From contig DOMY01000261.1 in NCBI GenBank assembly GCA_003509785.1, positions 1-15,009 of the forward strand: DNA of 15,009 bases, written 5' to 3'. This document shows, piece by piece, positions 7,252 through 15,009 of this stretch (positions are counted from its first letter, which is position 1; each line of letters begins with the position of its first letter). Made by a program: the position numbers and the translations under genes. The notes under the pieces were generated by a model. It was not told where the DNA came from. It saw only the letters and a program-made list of their open reading frames with translations, and did not search any database. The stretch is from Gemmobacter sp. GTDB taxonomy: Bacteria > Pseudomonadota > Alphaproteobacteria > Rhodobacterales > Rhodobacteraceae.

Positions 7252-8457
7252 TCATTGATGCCGCAGGGCCTCGATCGGATCGAGCGCGGCGGCGCGCCGG
7301 GCCGGGAAATAGCCGAAAACCACGCCCACCACCGCCGAAAAGGCAAAGGCCAGCGCCACAACTGCGGCCGAGGGCGCAAAGGGGATCGCCATGAAGGCCG
7401 AGGCGGCGGCTGCCAGACCCAGCCCAACCATGATCCCCAGCACCCCGCCCGCCACCGACAGTACCACCGCCTCGACCAGGAACTGCAGCAGCACCTGCGC
7501 CGATGTGGCCCCGACGGACAGGCGGATGCCGATCTCGCGCGTGCGTTCGGTGACCGAGACCAGCATGATGTTCATGATCCCGATCCCGCCCACCAGCAGG
7601 CTCACCGCCGCCACCGAACTGAGCATCCCAGCCAGGATCGTGCTGATCCCCGACAGCGTGGCCGCGATCTGCTTCAGATCGGTCAGCGAGAAATCGGCCT
7701 CGTCGCCCGGCCCGATGCGGCGGCGCTCGCGCATCAGCGCGTCAATATCCTGCGCCCCCCGCGCGGTCGAGACATCGTCGCGCAGCCCGATGGAAATGCC
7801 GCTGACATCCGATGATCCGATCAGCCGCCGCTGCACCGTGCGCACCGGCATCATCACCAGATCATCCTGATCCTGCCCGAAGCTGGAGGCGCCCTTGGCC
7901 TGCAGCAGCCCGATCACCTCGCAGGAAAGGTTGCGGATGCGCAGCAGCTGTCCCATCGGGTCGATCTGGTCGAACAACCGTTGCCGCACCGTCTGCCCGA
8001 TGATGCAGACGGCGGCGCCGCCGCGTTCCTCGGTCGCGGTGAAGGGGCGGCCCGTCGTCAGCACCCAGCCACCCAGCTCCAGATAATCCGCCGTCGTGCC
8101 GGTGATCGAGGTGGAAGTATTGCTGTTGCCGAACACCACCGTCTGCGCCGAAGATATCGAGGGCGCGGCGCGGGCCACGCTGGGCAGCGCGCGGATCGCC
8201 GCCACATCGCCCAGGGTGAACCGCGGCGCATCCGGGCGCGACCCCGGCCCCATCACCGGCAGCCCCGGCCGCAGGATCAGCAGGTTCGACCCCAGGCTTT
8301 CCACCTGCGCCGTCACCTGCGCCGAAGACCCCTGCCCCACCGTGACCATGGCAATCACCGCCGCGACGCCGATCACCACCCCCAGCACCGTCAGCAAGGA
8401 TCGCAGCACATTGCGCCGGATTTCCTGCACCGCCAGCCGCACCGCTTCCCACAGCAT
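7252..8457 (-). CDS. MacB-like ABC transporter permease (FtsX/MacB_PCD type)
   Basis: This is the inner-membrane permease of a MacAB/LolCDE-type system that uses ATP to drive substrate export or mechanotransmission from the periplasm. The 401-residue protein shows the expected plan: a short cytoplasmic N-terminus, TM1 (about 19-40), a large periplasmic domain (about 45-270), then TM2 (278-301), TM3 (328-352) and TM4 (364-383). Family hallmarks are GGIGIMNIMLVSVTERTREIGIRLSVGAT (290-318) and the C-terminal PARRAAALDPIEALRHQ. Unlike E. coli MacB, the ATPase is a separate protein encoded immediately upstream. The start ATG overlaps the ATPase stop by one base (TGATG), which implies coupled translation. 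With a MacA-like partner in the same operon, macrolide-type or peptide efflux is possible, but the substrate is not shown by the sequence. Confidence 0.92.
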   Translation of the reverse strand: MLWEAVRLAVQEIRRNVLRSLLTVLGVVIGVAAVIAMVTVGQGSSAQVTAQVESLGSNLLILRPGLPVMGPGSRPDAPRFTLGDVAAIRALPSVARAAPSISSAQTVVFGNSNTSTSITGTTADYLELGGWVLTTGRPFTATEERGGAAVCIIGQTVRQRLFDQIDPMGQLLRIRNLSCEVIGLLQAKGASSFGQDQDDLVMMPVRTVQRRLIGSSDVSGISIGLRDDVSTARGAQDIDALMRERRRIGPGDEADFSLTDLKQIAATLSGISTILAGMLSSVAAVSLLVGGIGIMNIMLVSVTERTREIGIRLSVGATSAQVLLQFLVEAVVLSVAGGVLGIMVGLGLAAAASAFMAIPFAPSAAVVALAFAFSAVVGVVFGYFPARRAAALDPIEALRHQ

Positions 8458-9155
8458 CAGACGCCCCCTGCCCTGCGGTCATCCCGCGTGATGGCGCCAT
8501 CCACGAAGACGATCAGCCGCCCCGCATAGGCGGCCATGTCTTCTTCATGCGTCACCATGACGATGGTGATCCCCTCACGGTTCAGCGCGCATAAAAGCTC
8601 CATGATCTCGCGCGAGCGGTGGGTATCCAGATTGCCGGTCGGCTCGTCGGCCAGGATCACCGCAGGCTCGCCCGCCAGCGCCCGCGCGATCGCCACGCGC
8701 TGCTGCTGGCCGCCAGACAACTGCGCGGGCTGGTGATCGGCCCGCCCGTCCAGCCCCACCCGCGCCAGCGCGGCGCGCGACCGGGCCAGCCGTTCCGCCC
8801 GGGGCAGGCCCCGATAGATCATCGGCAGTTCCACATTTTCCAGCGCCGAGGTGCGGTCCAGCAGGTTGAACCCCTGAAACACGAAGCCGAGGTAGTGGCG
8901 GCGGATCAGGGCGCGGGCCTCCTGCGACTGGCGGCCCACTTCCACGCCGCCGAACAGGTAATCCCCCGCGCTCGGGCGATCCAGACAGCCGATGATGTTC
9001 ATCGCGGTGGATTTGCCGGATCCGGACGGCCCCATGATGGCGACGAACTCGCCCCGGTTGATCGAAAAGCTCACGCCGTCCAGCGCGCGCACTTCGGCCT
9101 CGCCCATGCCATAGCGGCGCGAGACATTGCGGAATTCGATCAATGGCCCGTCCAT
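8457..9155 (-). CDS. MacB/LolD-type ABC transporter ATP-binding protein
   Basis: This is the cytoplasmic ATPase partner of the MacB-like permease. The 232-residue protein has Walker A GPSGSGKST (42-50), Q-loop Gln94 (VFQGFNLL), signature LSGGQQQR (146-153), Walker B VILADEPTGNLD (166-177), and the switch His203 (VTHEEDMAAY). The segment DEPTGNLD and the compact length are typical of the MacB/LolD/FtsE branch, not of importers such as PstB. It lies in the middle of a three-gene operon: two bases separate its start from the stop of the membrane fusion protein gene, and its own stop overlaps the permease start by one base. All catalytic motifs are intact. Confidence 0.94.
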   Translation of the reverse strand: MDGPLIEFRNVSRRYGMGEAEVRALDGVSFSINRGEFVAIMGPSGSGKSTAMNIIGCLDRPSAGDYLFGGVEVGRQSQEARALIRRHYLGFVFQGFNLLDRTSALENVELPMIYRGLPRAERLARSRAALARVGLDGRADHQPAQLSGGQQQRVAIARALAGEPAVILADEPTGNLDTHRSREIMELLCALNREGITIVMVTHEEDMAAYAGRLIVFVDGAITRDDRRAGGV

Positions 9156-9157
9156 GG

Positions 9158-10414
9158 CTATTCCGCCTCTGTCTGGTCGGTGATGATGGCATCGCCTTCC
9201 TGCAGGTCGCCCCCGGTGATTTCCGTCCGCTGGCCATCGGTGGCACCGATGGTCACCGGCACCTCGACAGGGGCGCCATCGCGCAGCAGCCAGATCCGGC
9301 TGTCACCCGCCCGCCGGGCGGCCAGCGCCGCGGGCGCGCGGCGCGGCATCAGCATCCCCAGCAGACCGCCACCGCCCTGCGCACCGCTGCTTTCGGTGCT
9401 GGCCACCACCGGCGGGCTATAGCGCAGAGCGGCATTGGGCACCGACAGCGCACCCTCTACCTGCTGCACGATGATATCTGCCGTGGCGGTCATGCCCGGG
9501 CGCAGCAGCCCTTCGGCATTATCCACCCGCAGCACGCCGGTATAGGTCACCACCCCGTCGGTATCCTGCGGTGCAAAGCGCAGCTGCACGATTTCCGCCG
9601 GAAAATGGCGGCCCTGATAGGCCTCTACCGTGAATTCCGCCGGATTGCCGATGGCCACATGGCCAATATCGGCCTCGTCGATATCCACCTGCAATTCCAT
9701 CCGCGCCAGATCTTCGGCCAGGGTGAACAGCACCGGCGCCGACAGCGACGAGGCGACGATCTGCCCCGGTTCCGCCGCGCGATCCAGCACGATGCCCTTG
9801 ATGGGCGACCGGATCGCGGCATTTTCCAGATCGGCGCGCTGCAGCGTCAGATTGGCCTCGGCCAGCGTCAGATTGGCCTCGGCGCTTTGCACGGCGGCGC
9901 GGGCGCGCTCATCCACCGCTTCGGCGGTTTCCAGATCGGTCTGGCTGCGGATGCCCCGGCGATCCAGTTCGCGGGCGCGGTCCAGATCGGCCGCCGCCTC
10001 GCGGGCCGTGGCCCGCGCCTGCGCCAGCCCCGCCCGTGCCCCCGCCAGCGAGGCTTCGGCATTGACCACCTGCGCCGCCAGCTTGGTGGTATCCAGCCGC
10101 GCCAGAACCTGCCCCACCGTCACCTCGGCGTTGTAATCCACCTCCACCGTGTCCAGCGTGCCCGAAAGCTCGGACGAGATTTCAACCTGCGTCGTGGGCT
10201 GCACCGTTCCGGTGGCGGTGACCTTGACGGTGATGGTGCCGCGCGTGGCCGGTTCGGTGGTATAGCGCACGGGATCGGCGCTGCCCCCCAGCCAGAACCA
10301 GCCCGCAGCCAGCGCCACCAGCGCCGCCAAAATAAGCCACAGCCGCACACGGCGGCCCCGCCCGTTGCCCGCCTGCGCCAGAACCTTTGCCACATCCTGC
10401 ATCTCGTCGGCCAT
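9158..10414 (-). CDS. MacA-like periplasmic membrane fusion (adaptor) protein
   Basis: This 418-residue HlyD/RND-family adaptor should bridge the MacB-like pump to an outer-membrane channel. It begins with a cytoplasmic tail, then a membrane anchor (about 24-43). The barrel-sandwich lipoyl half-motifs lie near 70-110 and 200-225 (IRSPIKGIVLDRAAEPGQIV), and a coiled-coil hairpin lies at about 112-195. A beta-barrel domain follows, and the C-terminal region includes a Gly-rich insert (GAQGGGG, near 345) and GLLGMLMPRR. The hairpin carries an exact duplication of seven residues (178-184 and 185-191). The start ATG has GGGAGAG six to twelve bases upstream. It is the first gene of the operon, so its promoter must lie in 10415-10550. 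No TolC gene is nearby. Assignment to MacA rather than another adaptor rests on the neighbouring MacB-like genes. Confidence 0.9.
   Translation of the reverse strand: MADEMQDVAKVLAQAGNGRGRRVRLWLILAALVALAAGWFWLGGSADPVRYTTEPATRGTITVKVTATGTVQPTTQVEISSELSGTLDTVEVDYNAEVTVGQVLARLDTTKLAAQVVNAEASLAGARAGLAQARATAREAAADLDRARELDRRGIRSQTDLETAEAVDERARAAVQSAEANLTLAEANLTLQRADLENAAIRSPIKGIVLDRAAEPGQIVASSLSAPVLFTLAEDLARMELQVDIDEADIGHVAIGNPAEFTVEAYQGRHFPAEIVQLRFAPQDTDGVVTYTGVLRVDNAEGLLRPGMTATADIIVQQVEGALSVPNAALRYSPPVVASTESSGAQGGGGLLGMLMPRRAPAALAARRAGDSRIWLLRDGAPVEVPVTIGATDGQRTEITGGDLQEGDAIITDQTEAE
9842..9883 (-). repeat. exact 21-bp tandem duplication within the MacA-like gene
   Basis: Bases 9842-9862 and 9863-9883 are identical 21-base units. 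On the coding (minus) strand each encodes AEANLTL, giving residues 178-184 and 185-191 of the adaptor. Seven residues are one coiled-coil heptad, so the duplication keeps both the reading frame and the heptad register of the hairpin. The exact nucleotide identity, including third positions, suggests a recent event or an unstable repeat. Confidence 0.9.
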
Positions 10415-10550
10415 GCCGCTCTCCCTGTCTGCAAGCGGAAGAACGCACTGCCCATCCGGTTCCGTCGCATCAACCTAATGCTGCGGCCTTGCCTTTGCAC
10501 CCACCACAGGCTCCACTGCGCGCAACAGCCGCAACTGACAGGAGATCGGG

Positions 10551-11336
10551 GTGGATTACGACCGCGCCTATGCCAACGGGGCCTTCATCACCGGGGCAGA
10601 TGGCTTTCCCCCACGCTGGCAGGCCGAGGCCGCCGCGTTCCGTGCCTCGCTTGGCCCGCGCGCCCGGCTGGATCAGCCTTATGGCCCCGCCCCGCGCCAG
10701 CAGTTCGATCTGTTCCTGCCGGAAACCGCGCCGCGCGGGGTGCTGGTCTTCCTGCATGGTGGCTACTGGATGGCCTTTGATCGCAAGGACTGGTCACATC
10801 TGGCCGCCGGGGCGCTGGCGCGCGGCTGGGCCTGTGCCCTGCCCTCCTACACCCTGACGCCCGAAGCAACGGTATCGCAGATCACCGCAGAAACCGCCCG
10901 CGCCTGCGCGGCCATCTGCACGGCACTGCCCGGCCTGCCGCTGGTCATCACCGGCCATTCGGCGGGCGGGCATCTGGCCGCGCGCATGGCCGGTGCCGAT
11001 ATCGCCCTGCCGCAGCTGCCGGTGCGTGTCGTGCCGATCTCGCCGCTGGCCGATCTGCGCCCGCTGCTGCACACCCGCATGAACGATACCCTGCGCCTGA
11101 CCCCGGCCGAGGCTGCGGCCGAAAGCCCTGCCCTGCGGCCCCGGCGCCAGACCGTGCAGGCCCATGTCTGGGTCGGCGGGCAGGAGCGCCCGGCATTCCT
11201 GTGGCAGGCGCGGCTTCTGTCCGAAGATTGGGCCTGCAACTGGACGGTCGATCCCGGGCGCCACCACTTTAACGTGATCGACGGGTTGGCAGATCCGCGA
11301 TCTGCGCTCACTGCGGCCTGTCTGGATGGTGTATGA
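10551..11336 (+). CDS. alpha/beta hydrolase, kynurenine formamidase-like
   Basis: This is a 261-residue serine hydrolase of the alpha/beta fold. The HGGYW motif (69-73) forms the oxyanion hole and is characteristic of arylformamidase/kynurenine formamidase relatives, as is the N-terminal YDRAY...PPRWQAEAAAFR segment. The nucleophile is Ser137 in GHSAGGH; the acid is probably in VGGQERP (near 208-213); the catalytic His is probably His239 in RHHFNVIDGL. There is no signal peptide, so it is cytoplasmic. The GTG start is strongly supported by AGGAG six bases upstream. The predicted reaction is hydrolysis of an N-formyl or ester bond, in the best case N-formylkynurenine to kynurenine in tryptophan breakdown. 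No other kynurenine-pathway genes are present, so carboxylesterase or another amidase remains possible. It is divergent from the MacAB-like operon and 80 bases upstream of the RND genes. Confidence 0.85.
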   Translation: MDYDRAYANGAFITGADGFPPRWQAEAAAFRASLGPRARLDQPYGPAPRQQFDLFLPETAPRGVLVFLHGGYWMAFDRKDWSHLAAGALARGWACALPSYTLTPEATVSQITAETARACAAICTALPGLPLVITGHSAGGHLAARMAGADIALPQLPVRVVPISPLADLRPLLHTRMNDTLRLTPAEAAAESPALRPRRQTVQAHVWVGGQERPAFLWQARLLSEDWACNWTVDPGRHHFNVIDGLADPRSALTAACLDGV

Positions 11337-11358
11337 TCAGATAAAGGCCGCCCCCCTG

Positions 11359-11385
11359 TTGCCAGAGCGGCGGCATTATTATATT
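11359..11385 (+). promoter_or_regulatory. possible sigma70-type promoter for the RND efflux genes
   Basis: TTGCCA (11359-11364, five of six matches to TTGACA) and TATATT (11380-11385, five of six matches to TATAAT) are separated by 15 bases, slightly shorter than the ideal 17. They lie in an unusually AT-rich patch (11374-11400) just before the membrane fusion protein gene. Transcription would start near 11392, which favours the ATG at 11417 over the one at 11393. This is a motif match only. Confidence 0.4.
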
Positions 11386-11416
11386 CACGCAAATGAATAT
11401 GAAAGCCGAGGGCCCC

Positions 11417-12388
11417 ATGCTGCCGCGCAAACTGTTTTCCGTTACCGTTCTTGCGGCCTTCTTGGCCGCCCCGCTGGCCGCCGATCCTGTGGCCCTGACC
11501 GAAATCCGCGACTGGAAGCCGGTCTATGGCCGGATCGAGGCCCGCGATACCCTGCCCGCCCGCGCCCGCATCGGCGGCACGCTGATCTCGCTTTCGGTGA
11601 CCGAAGGCGACAGCGTGCAGGCCGGGCAGGAACTGGGCCGCATCGTCGACGACAAGCTGGCGATCCAGCTTTCGGCGGTGGATGCCCAGATCGCCGCCCT
11701 GACCGCCAGCCTGACCAATGCCGAAACCGAACTGAAACGCGGCGAAGACCTGCTGCAACGCGGCGTCACCACCACCCAGAACGTCGACAGCCTGCGCACC
11801 CAGGCCGAGGTGGCGCGCGGCCAGATCGCGGCCCAGCAGGCCCAGCGCCGGGTTCTGGAACAGCAGACCGCCGAAGGCGCCATCCTCGCCCCCATCGCGG
11901 GCCGGGTCATCGACGTGCCGCAGGCCATGGGCGGTGTGGTCATGCCGGGCGAAACCGTGGCCAGCATCGGCGGCGGCGGTTTCTTCCTGCGTCTGGCCGT
12001 GCCCGAACGCCATGCCACCCAGATGGCGCAGGGTGATGCCATCGCCATCGACATGCCGCAGGGCACCATCTCCGGCACGCTGGAACACATCTATCCCAAT
12101 ATCGAAAACGGCCGCGTCGTGGCCGATGTGGCGGTGCCCGGCCTGCCCGATGGCTTTGTGAATGCCCGGGTTCTGGTGCGCCTGCCGGTCAGCACCCGCT
12201 CGGCGCTTCTGGTCCCTGCCACAGCCATCACAACCCGGGCCGGGCTGGATTACGTTACCGTCACCACCGCCGAAGGCCCGCAGCCGCGCCTTGTGGTGCC
12301 CGGCGCCCGGCATAAGGTCGGTGGGGCAGACATGGTGGAAATCCTGTCGGGGCTGATCCCCGGCGATGATGTGCAGGCCGTGAAATGA
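11417..12388 (+). CDS. RND efflux periplasmic adaptor (membrane fusion) protein
   Basis: This is the adaptor of a tripartite RND pump, linking the inner-membrane transporter encoded next to an outer-membrane channel. Starting at 11417 it has 323 residues with a secretion signal (Arg4-Lys5, hydrophobic core, cleavage near Ala22). The lipoyl halves are at about 48-80 (RIGGTLISLSVTEGDSVQAGQ) and 152-186 (AEGAILAPIAGRVIDV), flanking a coiled-coil hairpin (about 82-150); a beta-barrel domain follows. There is no lipobox Cys. It is shorter than AcrA (about 397 residues). ATGs at 11393 and 11399 are in frame, but the first has no ribosome site, both would put a charged tail before the signal peptide, and the predicted transcript starts near 11392. 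GAGGG lies four bases before 11417, which is close but acceptable. The stop overlaps the RND gene start (ATGA). Confidence 0.88.
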   Translation: MLPRKLFSVTVLAAFLAAPLAADPVALTEIRDWKPVYGRIEARDTLPARARIGGTLISLSVTEGDSVQAGQELGRIVDDKLAIQLSAVDAQIAALTASLTNAETELKRGEDLLQRGVTTTQNVDSLRTQAEVARGQIAAQQAQRRVLEQQTAEGAILAPIAGRVIDVPQAMGGVVMPGETVASIGGGGFFLRLAVPERHATQMAQGDAIAIDMPQGTISGTLEHIYPNIENGRVVADVAVPGLPDGFVNARVLVRLPVSTRSALLVPATAITTRAGLDYVTVTTAEGPQPRLVVPGARHKVGGADMVEILSGLIPGDDVQAVK

Positions 12389-15009
12389 GCGCGAAACTGG
12401 GCATCGCAGGCGGGCTGACCCGCGCTTTCATCCATTCGGCGCTGACACCGCTGTTCATCCTCGCCGCGCTCGCCATGGGCATGGTGGCGCTGATCTCGCT
12501 CCCGCGCGAGGAAGAGCCGCAGATTTCCGTGCCGATGATCGACATTCTGGTGCAGACCCCGGGCCTGCGCGCCGCCGATGGGGTGAAGCTGGTCACCGAA
12601 CCGCTGGAAACCATCGTCAAGGCGATCAACGATGTCGAACACGTCTATTCCCAGACGCAGGACGATGGCGCCATGGTCACCGCGCGCTTCGTCACCGGCA
12701 CACCCGCCGATAGCGCCATCCTGCGCGTGCATGAAAAGCTGCGCGCCAATCTGGACCGGATGCCGAAAGGCATTGCCGAACCGCTGATCGTGGGGCGCGG
12801 CATTGATGACGTGGCCATTGTCACCCTGACGCTTTCCCCCAGACCCGGCGCCGATGGCATGACGCCCGCCGATCTGACGCGCGTGGCGCGCGAGTTGCGC
12901 TCCGAAGTGGCCAAGGTGCCGGATGTCGGCCTGACCTATCTGGTGGGCGAGGCGACCGAGGCGATCCGCATCGCCCCCGATCCGGCCCGGCTGGCGCTTT
13001 ATGGCATCACCCTGCAACAGCTGGCGCAGAAGGTGGAACAGGCCAACCGCGCCTTCACCACCGGCCGCCTGCGCGACGGCGGGCAGGAAATCGCGCTGGT
13101 GGCGGGCGAAACCCTCACCGCCCCCGCCGAGGTGGCAAACCTGCTGCTGACGGCGCGCGACGGCAGGCCCGTCTATGTGGCCGATGTGGCCGATGTATCC
13201 TATGCCGCCAATACCTCGGATGCCGTGGTGTCGCATATCACCCGCAACCCCGATGGCAGCCTGAACCGCACCCCCGCCGTCACGCTGGCCATCGCGAAAC
13301 GGGCAGGCGCCAATGCCGTGGTGGTGGCCGAGGCGATCCTGCACAAGGTCGAAACGCTGGAGGGCCAGCTGATCCCCGATACCGTGCAGGTCACGCTGAC
13401 CCGCGATTATGGCGAAACGGCCAATGAAAAGGCCAATGAACTGCTGTTCCACCTCGGGCTTGCCACGCTGTCCATCATCGGGCTGGTGCTGCTGGCCATC
13501 GGCTGGCGGGAAAGCCTGGTGGTGGCCATCGTCATTCCCGTCACCATCCTGCTCACCCTCTTTGCCGCCTGGGTGATGGGCTACACGCTGAACCGCGTCA
13601 GCCTGTTCGCGCTGATCTTTTCCATCGGCATTCTGGTCGATGACGCCATCGTGGTGATCGAGAATATCGCCCGCCACTGGGGCATGGGTGACAGCCGCCC
13701 TCGCGCACAGGCGGCGATTGATGCCGTGGCCGAAGTGGGCAATCCCACCATCGTCGCCACGCTGACGGTGGTGGCCGCGCTGCTGCCGATGCTATTCGTA
13801 TCCGGCATGATGGGGCCCTACATGTCGCCCATCCCGGCCAATGCCAGCGCGGCGATGATCTTTTCCTTCTTTGTCGCCGTCATCATCACCCCCTGGCTGA
13901 TGCTGAAGATCGCGGGCAAGGCCCCGGCCCATACCACAGCCGACGGGCACGCGGGCCATGCAGGCCCGGCAGGCGGCAGGCTGGGCGCGGCCTTTGCCAC
14001 GGTCGCCCGGCCGCTGCTGGCCAGCAAGGCGCGCAGCCTTGCCTTTCTGCTGTTGATCGCCGCGGCCTCTTTCGGCTCGCTCGGCCTGCTTTACACCAAG
14101 GATGTCACCGTCAAGCTGCTGCCCTTCGACAACAAATCCGAACAGCAGGTGCAGATCGACCTGCCAGAAGGCTCCAGCCACGAAGCCACCGATGCCGTCG
14201 CGCAAGAAGTGGCGCGCGTGGTCATGGCCCTGCCCGAGGTGATCTCGGTCGAAACCCATGCCGGGGCGGCGGCGCCCTTCAACTTCAACGGGCTGGTGCG
14301 GCACAGCTATCTGCGCACCGATCCGCAGATGGGCGATGTGCAGATCCTGCTGGCGCATAAAACCGAACGGGATCGCGCCAGCCACGATATCGCGCTGGAC
14401 ATCCGGGCGCGGCTGGCCGCCCTGCCCCTGCCTGCGGGCACCGCGCTGAAAACCGTCGAACCGCCGCCCGGCCCGCCGGTGATGGCCACCCTTCTGGCCG
14501 AGGTCTATGGCCCCACGCCCGAGGCCCGCCGCGCCGCCGCCGCGCAGATCCGGGGCATCTTTGAATCCGTCCCCTATATCGTCGATGTCGATGACAGTTT
14601 CGGCCAGCAGGCCCGCCGCCTGCGCGCGACCATTTCCACCGATGATCTGGATTTCTTCGCGGTGCAGGAATCCGATGTGTTCGACACGCTGGCCCTGCTG
14701 AACGCCGGGCAGACCGTGGGCTATTCGCATCGCGGCGACGCGCGGCAGGCGCTGCCGATCACGCTGCAGCGCCCGAAATCCGACCGGGTGCTGGATGAAC
14801 GCGCGCTCTCCACCCCGATTCCCGCCAATAGCCTGCCGGGGGCACGCGGCGTGGTGGAACTGGGCGATGTGATCCGCATCCGCGAAGAACAGGCCAGCTT
14901 CCCGATCTTCCGCCACAATGGCATCTATGCCGAAATGGTCACCGCCGAACTTGCGGGCGATTACGAGGCGCCGCTTTACGGCATGCTGGCCGTGGCCGAT
15001 GCCATCGAG
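12385..15009 (+). CDS. RND family efflux transporter, AcrB/HAE1-like (cut by right edge)
   Basis: This is the inner-membrane proton-driven pump of a tripartite efflux system. The frame is open for 875 residues to the last base of the window; family members have about 1,030-1,070, so the last 150 or more are missing. TM1 is near 20-40, followed by the first periplasmic domain and the TM2-TM6 cluster (about 350-510). TM4 carries the proton-relay pair Asp419-Asp420 in SIGILVDDAIVVIENI. A cytoplasmic loop (about 513-530) includes HTTADGHAGHAG, then TM7 (about 548-568) and the second periplasmic domain. The TM10 relay Lys lies beyond the edge. The two aspartates argue for a functional pump of the multidrug/hydrophobe type, not a pseudogene. 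The start ATG overlaps the adaptor stop by four bases. The substrate cannot be inferred. Confidence 0.93.
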   Translation, partial: MSAKLGIAGGLTRAFIHSALTPLFILAALAMGMVALISLPREEEPQISVPMIDILVQTPGLRAADGVKLVTEPLETIVKAINDVEHVYSQTQDDGAMVTARFVTGTPADSAILRVHEKLRANLDRMPKGIAEPLIVGRGIDDVAIVTLTLSPRPGADGMTPADLTRVARELRSEVAKVPDVGLTYLVGEATEAIRIAPDPARLALYGITLQQLAQKVEQANRAFTTGRLRDGGQEIALVAGETLTAPAEVANLLLTARDGRPVYVADVADVSYAANTSDAVVSHITRNPDGSLNRTPAVTLAIAKRAGANAVVVAEAILHKVETLEGQLIPDTVQVTLTRDYGETANEKANELLFHLGLATLSIIGLVLLAIGWRESLVVAIVIPVTILLTLFAAWVMGYTLNRVSLFALIFSIGILVDDAIVVIENIARHWGMGDSRPRAQAAIDAVAEVGNPTIVATLTVVAALLPMLFVSGMMGPYMSPIPANASAAMIFSFFVAVIITPWLMLKIAGKAPAHTTADGHAGHAGPAGGRLGAAFATVARPLLASKARSLAFLLLIAAASFGSLGLLYTKDVTVKLLPFDNKSEQQVQIDLPEGSSHEATDAVAQEVARVVMALPEVISVETHAGAAAPFNFNGLVRHSYLRTDPQMGDVQILLAHKTERDRASHDIALDIRARLAALPLPAGTALKTVEPPPGPPVMATLLAEVYGPTPEARRAAAAQIRGIFESVPYIVDVDDSFGQQARRLRATISTDDLDFFAVQESDVFDTLALLNAGQTVGYSHRGDARQALPITLQRPKSDRVLDERALSTPIPANSLPGARGVVELGDVIRIREEQASFPIFRHNGIYAEMVTAELAGDYEAPLYGMLAVADAIE

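Noticed and set aside
10415..10550. Promoters in the divergent gap between the MacA-like gene and the hydrolase
   Set aside because: Promoters must be present, but I saw no -35/-10 pair or operator palindrome good enough to place on either strand.
9143..10780. 545-codon open frame on the plus strand over the MacA-like gene
   Set aside because: It is rich in His, Gln, Arg and Pro, covers the adaptor gene on the opposite strand and the start of the hydrolase, and shows no motif. It is a shadow frame.
13177..13198. Short tandem repeat in the RND gene (VADVADV)
   Set aside because: It is only two copies of nine bases, encoding a common strand motif of RND pumps, and is not remarkable.
10847..13677. 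Long minus-strand frames opposite the hydrolase, RND adaptor and RND pump
   Set aside because: They are His/Gly/Asp-rich antisense shadows of genes with clear domains on the plus strand.

Overview
The window is high-GC DNA with dense, operon-style gene packing. It looks like an alphaproteobacterium of the Rhodobacteraceae/Paracoccaceae type (Rhodobacter, Paracoccus, Gemmobacter-like). The basis is the codon usage, the long alphaproteobacterial forms of PstC and PstA, and the style of the intergenic palindromes. I cannot name the species. There are no RNA genes, transposons, CRISPR arrays or other signs of a mobile region, and no gene-free stretch is longer than 250 bases.

Region by region. 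Bases 1-681 (minus strand) hold the N-terminal half of an ALDH3-like aldehyde dehydrogenase that runs off the left edge. A 247-base divergent intergenic region follows and carries a Pho-box-like array of three 11-bp-spaced half-sites. Bases 929-7072 (plus) are a complete phosphate uptake and signalling operon, pstS-pstC-pstA-pstB-phoU-phoB. It has a strong hairpin after pstS, a 4-base pstC/pstA overlap, and extra N-terminal domains on both permeases. No phoR sensor kinase gene is present on either side. Bases 7073-7251 are a convergent gap filled with four hairpins, including a very large palindrome with 30-base arms.

Bases 7252-10414 (minus) are a three-gene MacAB-type ABC efflux operon: membrane fusion protein, then ATPase, then MacB-like permease. 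The fusion protein contains an exact 21-bp tandem duplication that adds one heptad to its coiled-coil hairpin. Bases 10551-11336 (plus) encode an alpha/beta hydrolase of the kynurenine-formamidase-like kind. Bases 11417-15009 (plus) encode a second efflux system, an RND membrane fusion protein overlapping an AcrB-like RND pump that runs off the right edge.

How the genes work together. The Pst operon imports phosphate across the inner membrane (PstS binding protein, PstCA channel, PstB ATPase), and PhoU and PhoB couple uptake to gene regulation. PhoB itself probably activates the operon through the Pho box. The right half pairs two different export machines, one ATP-driven and one proton-driven, around a small hydrolase. 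Neither has an outer-membrane TolC-type gene inside the window, so each must use one encoded elsewhere or beyond the right edge. This is mostly well-known biology. The items most worth a second look are the giant convergent palindrome, the heptad duplication, the missing phoR and the extra periplasmic domains of PstC/PstA.
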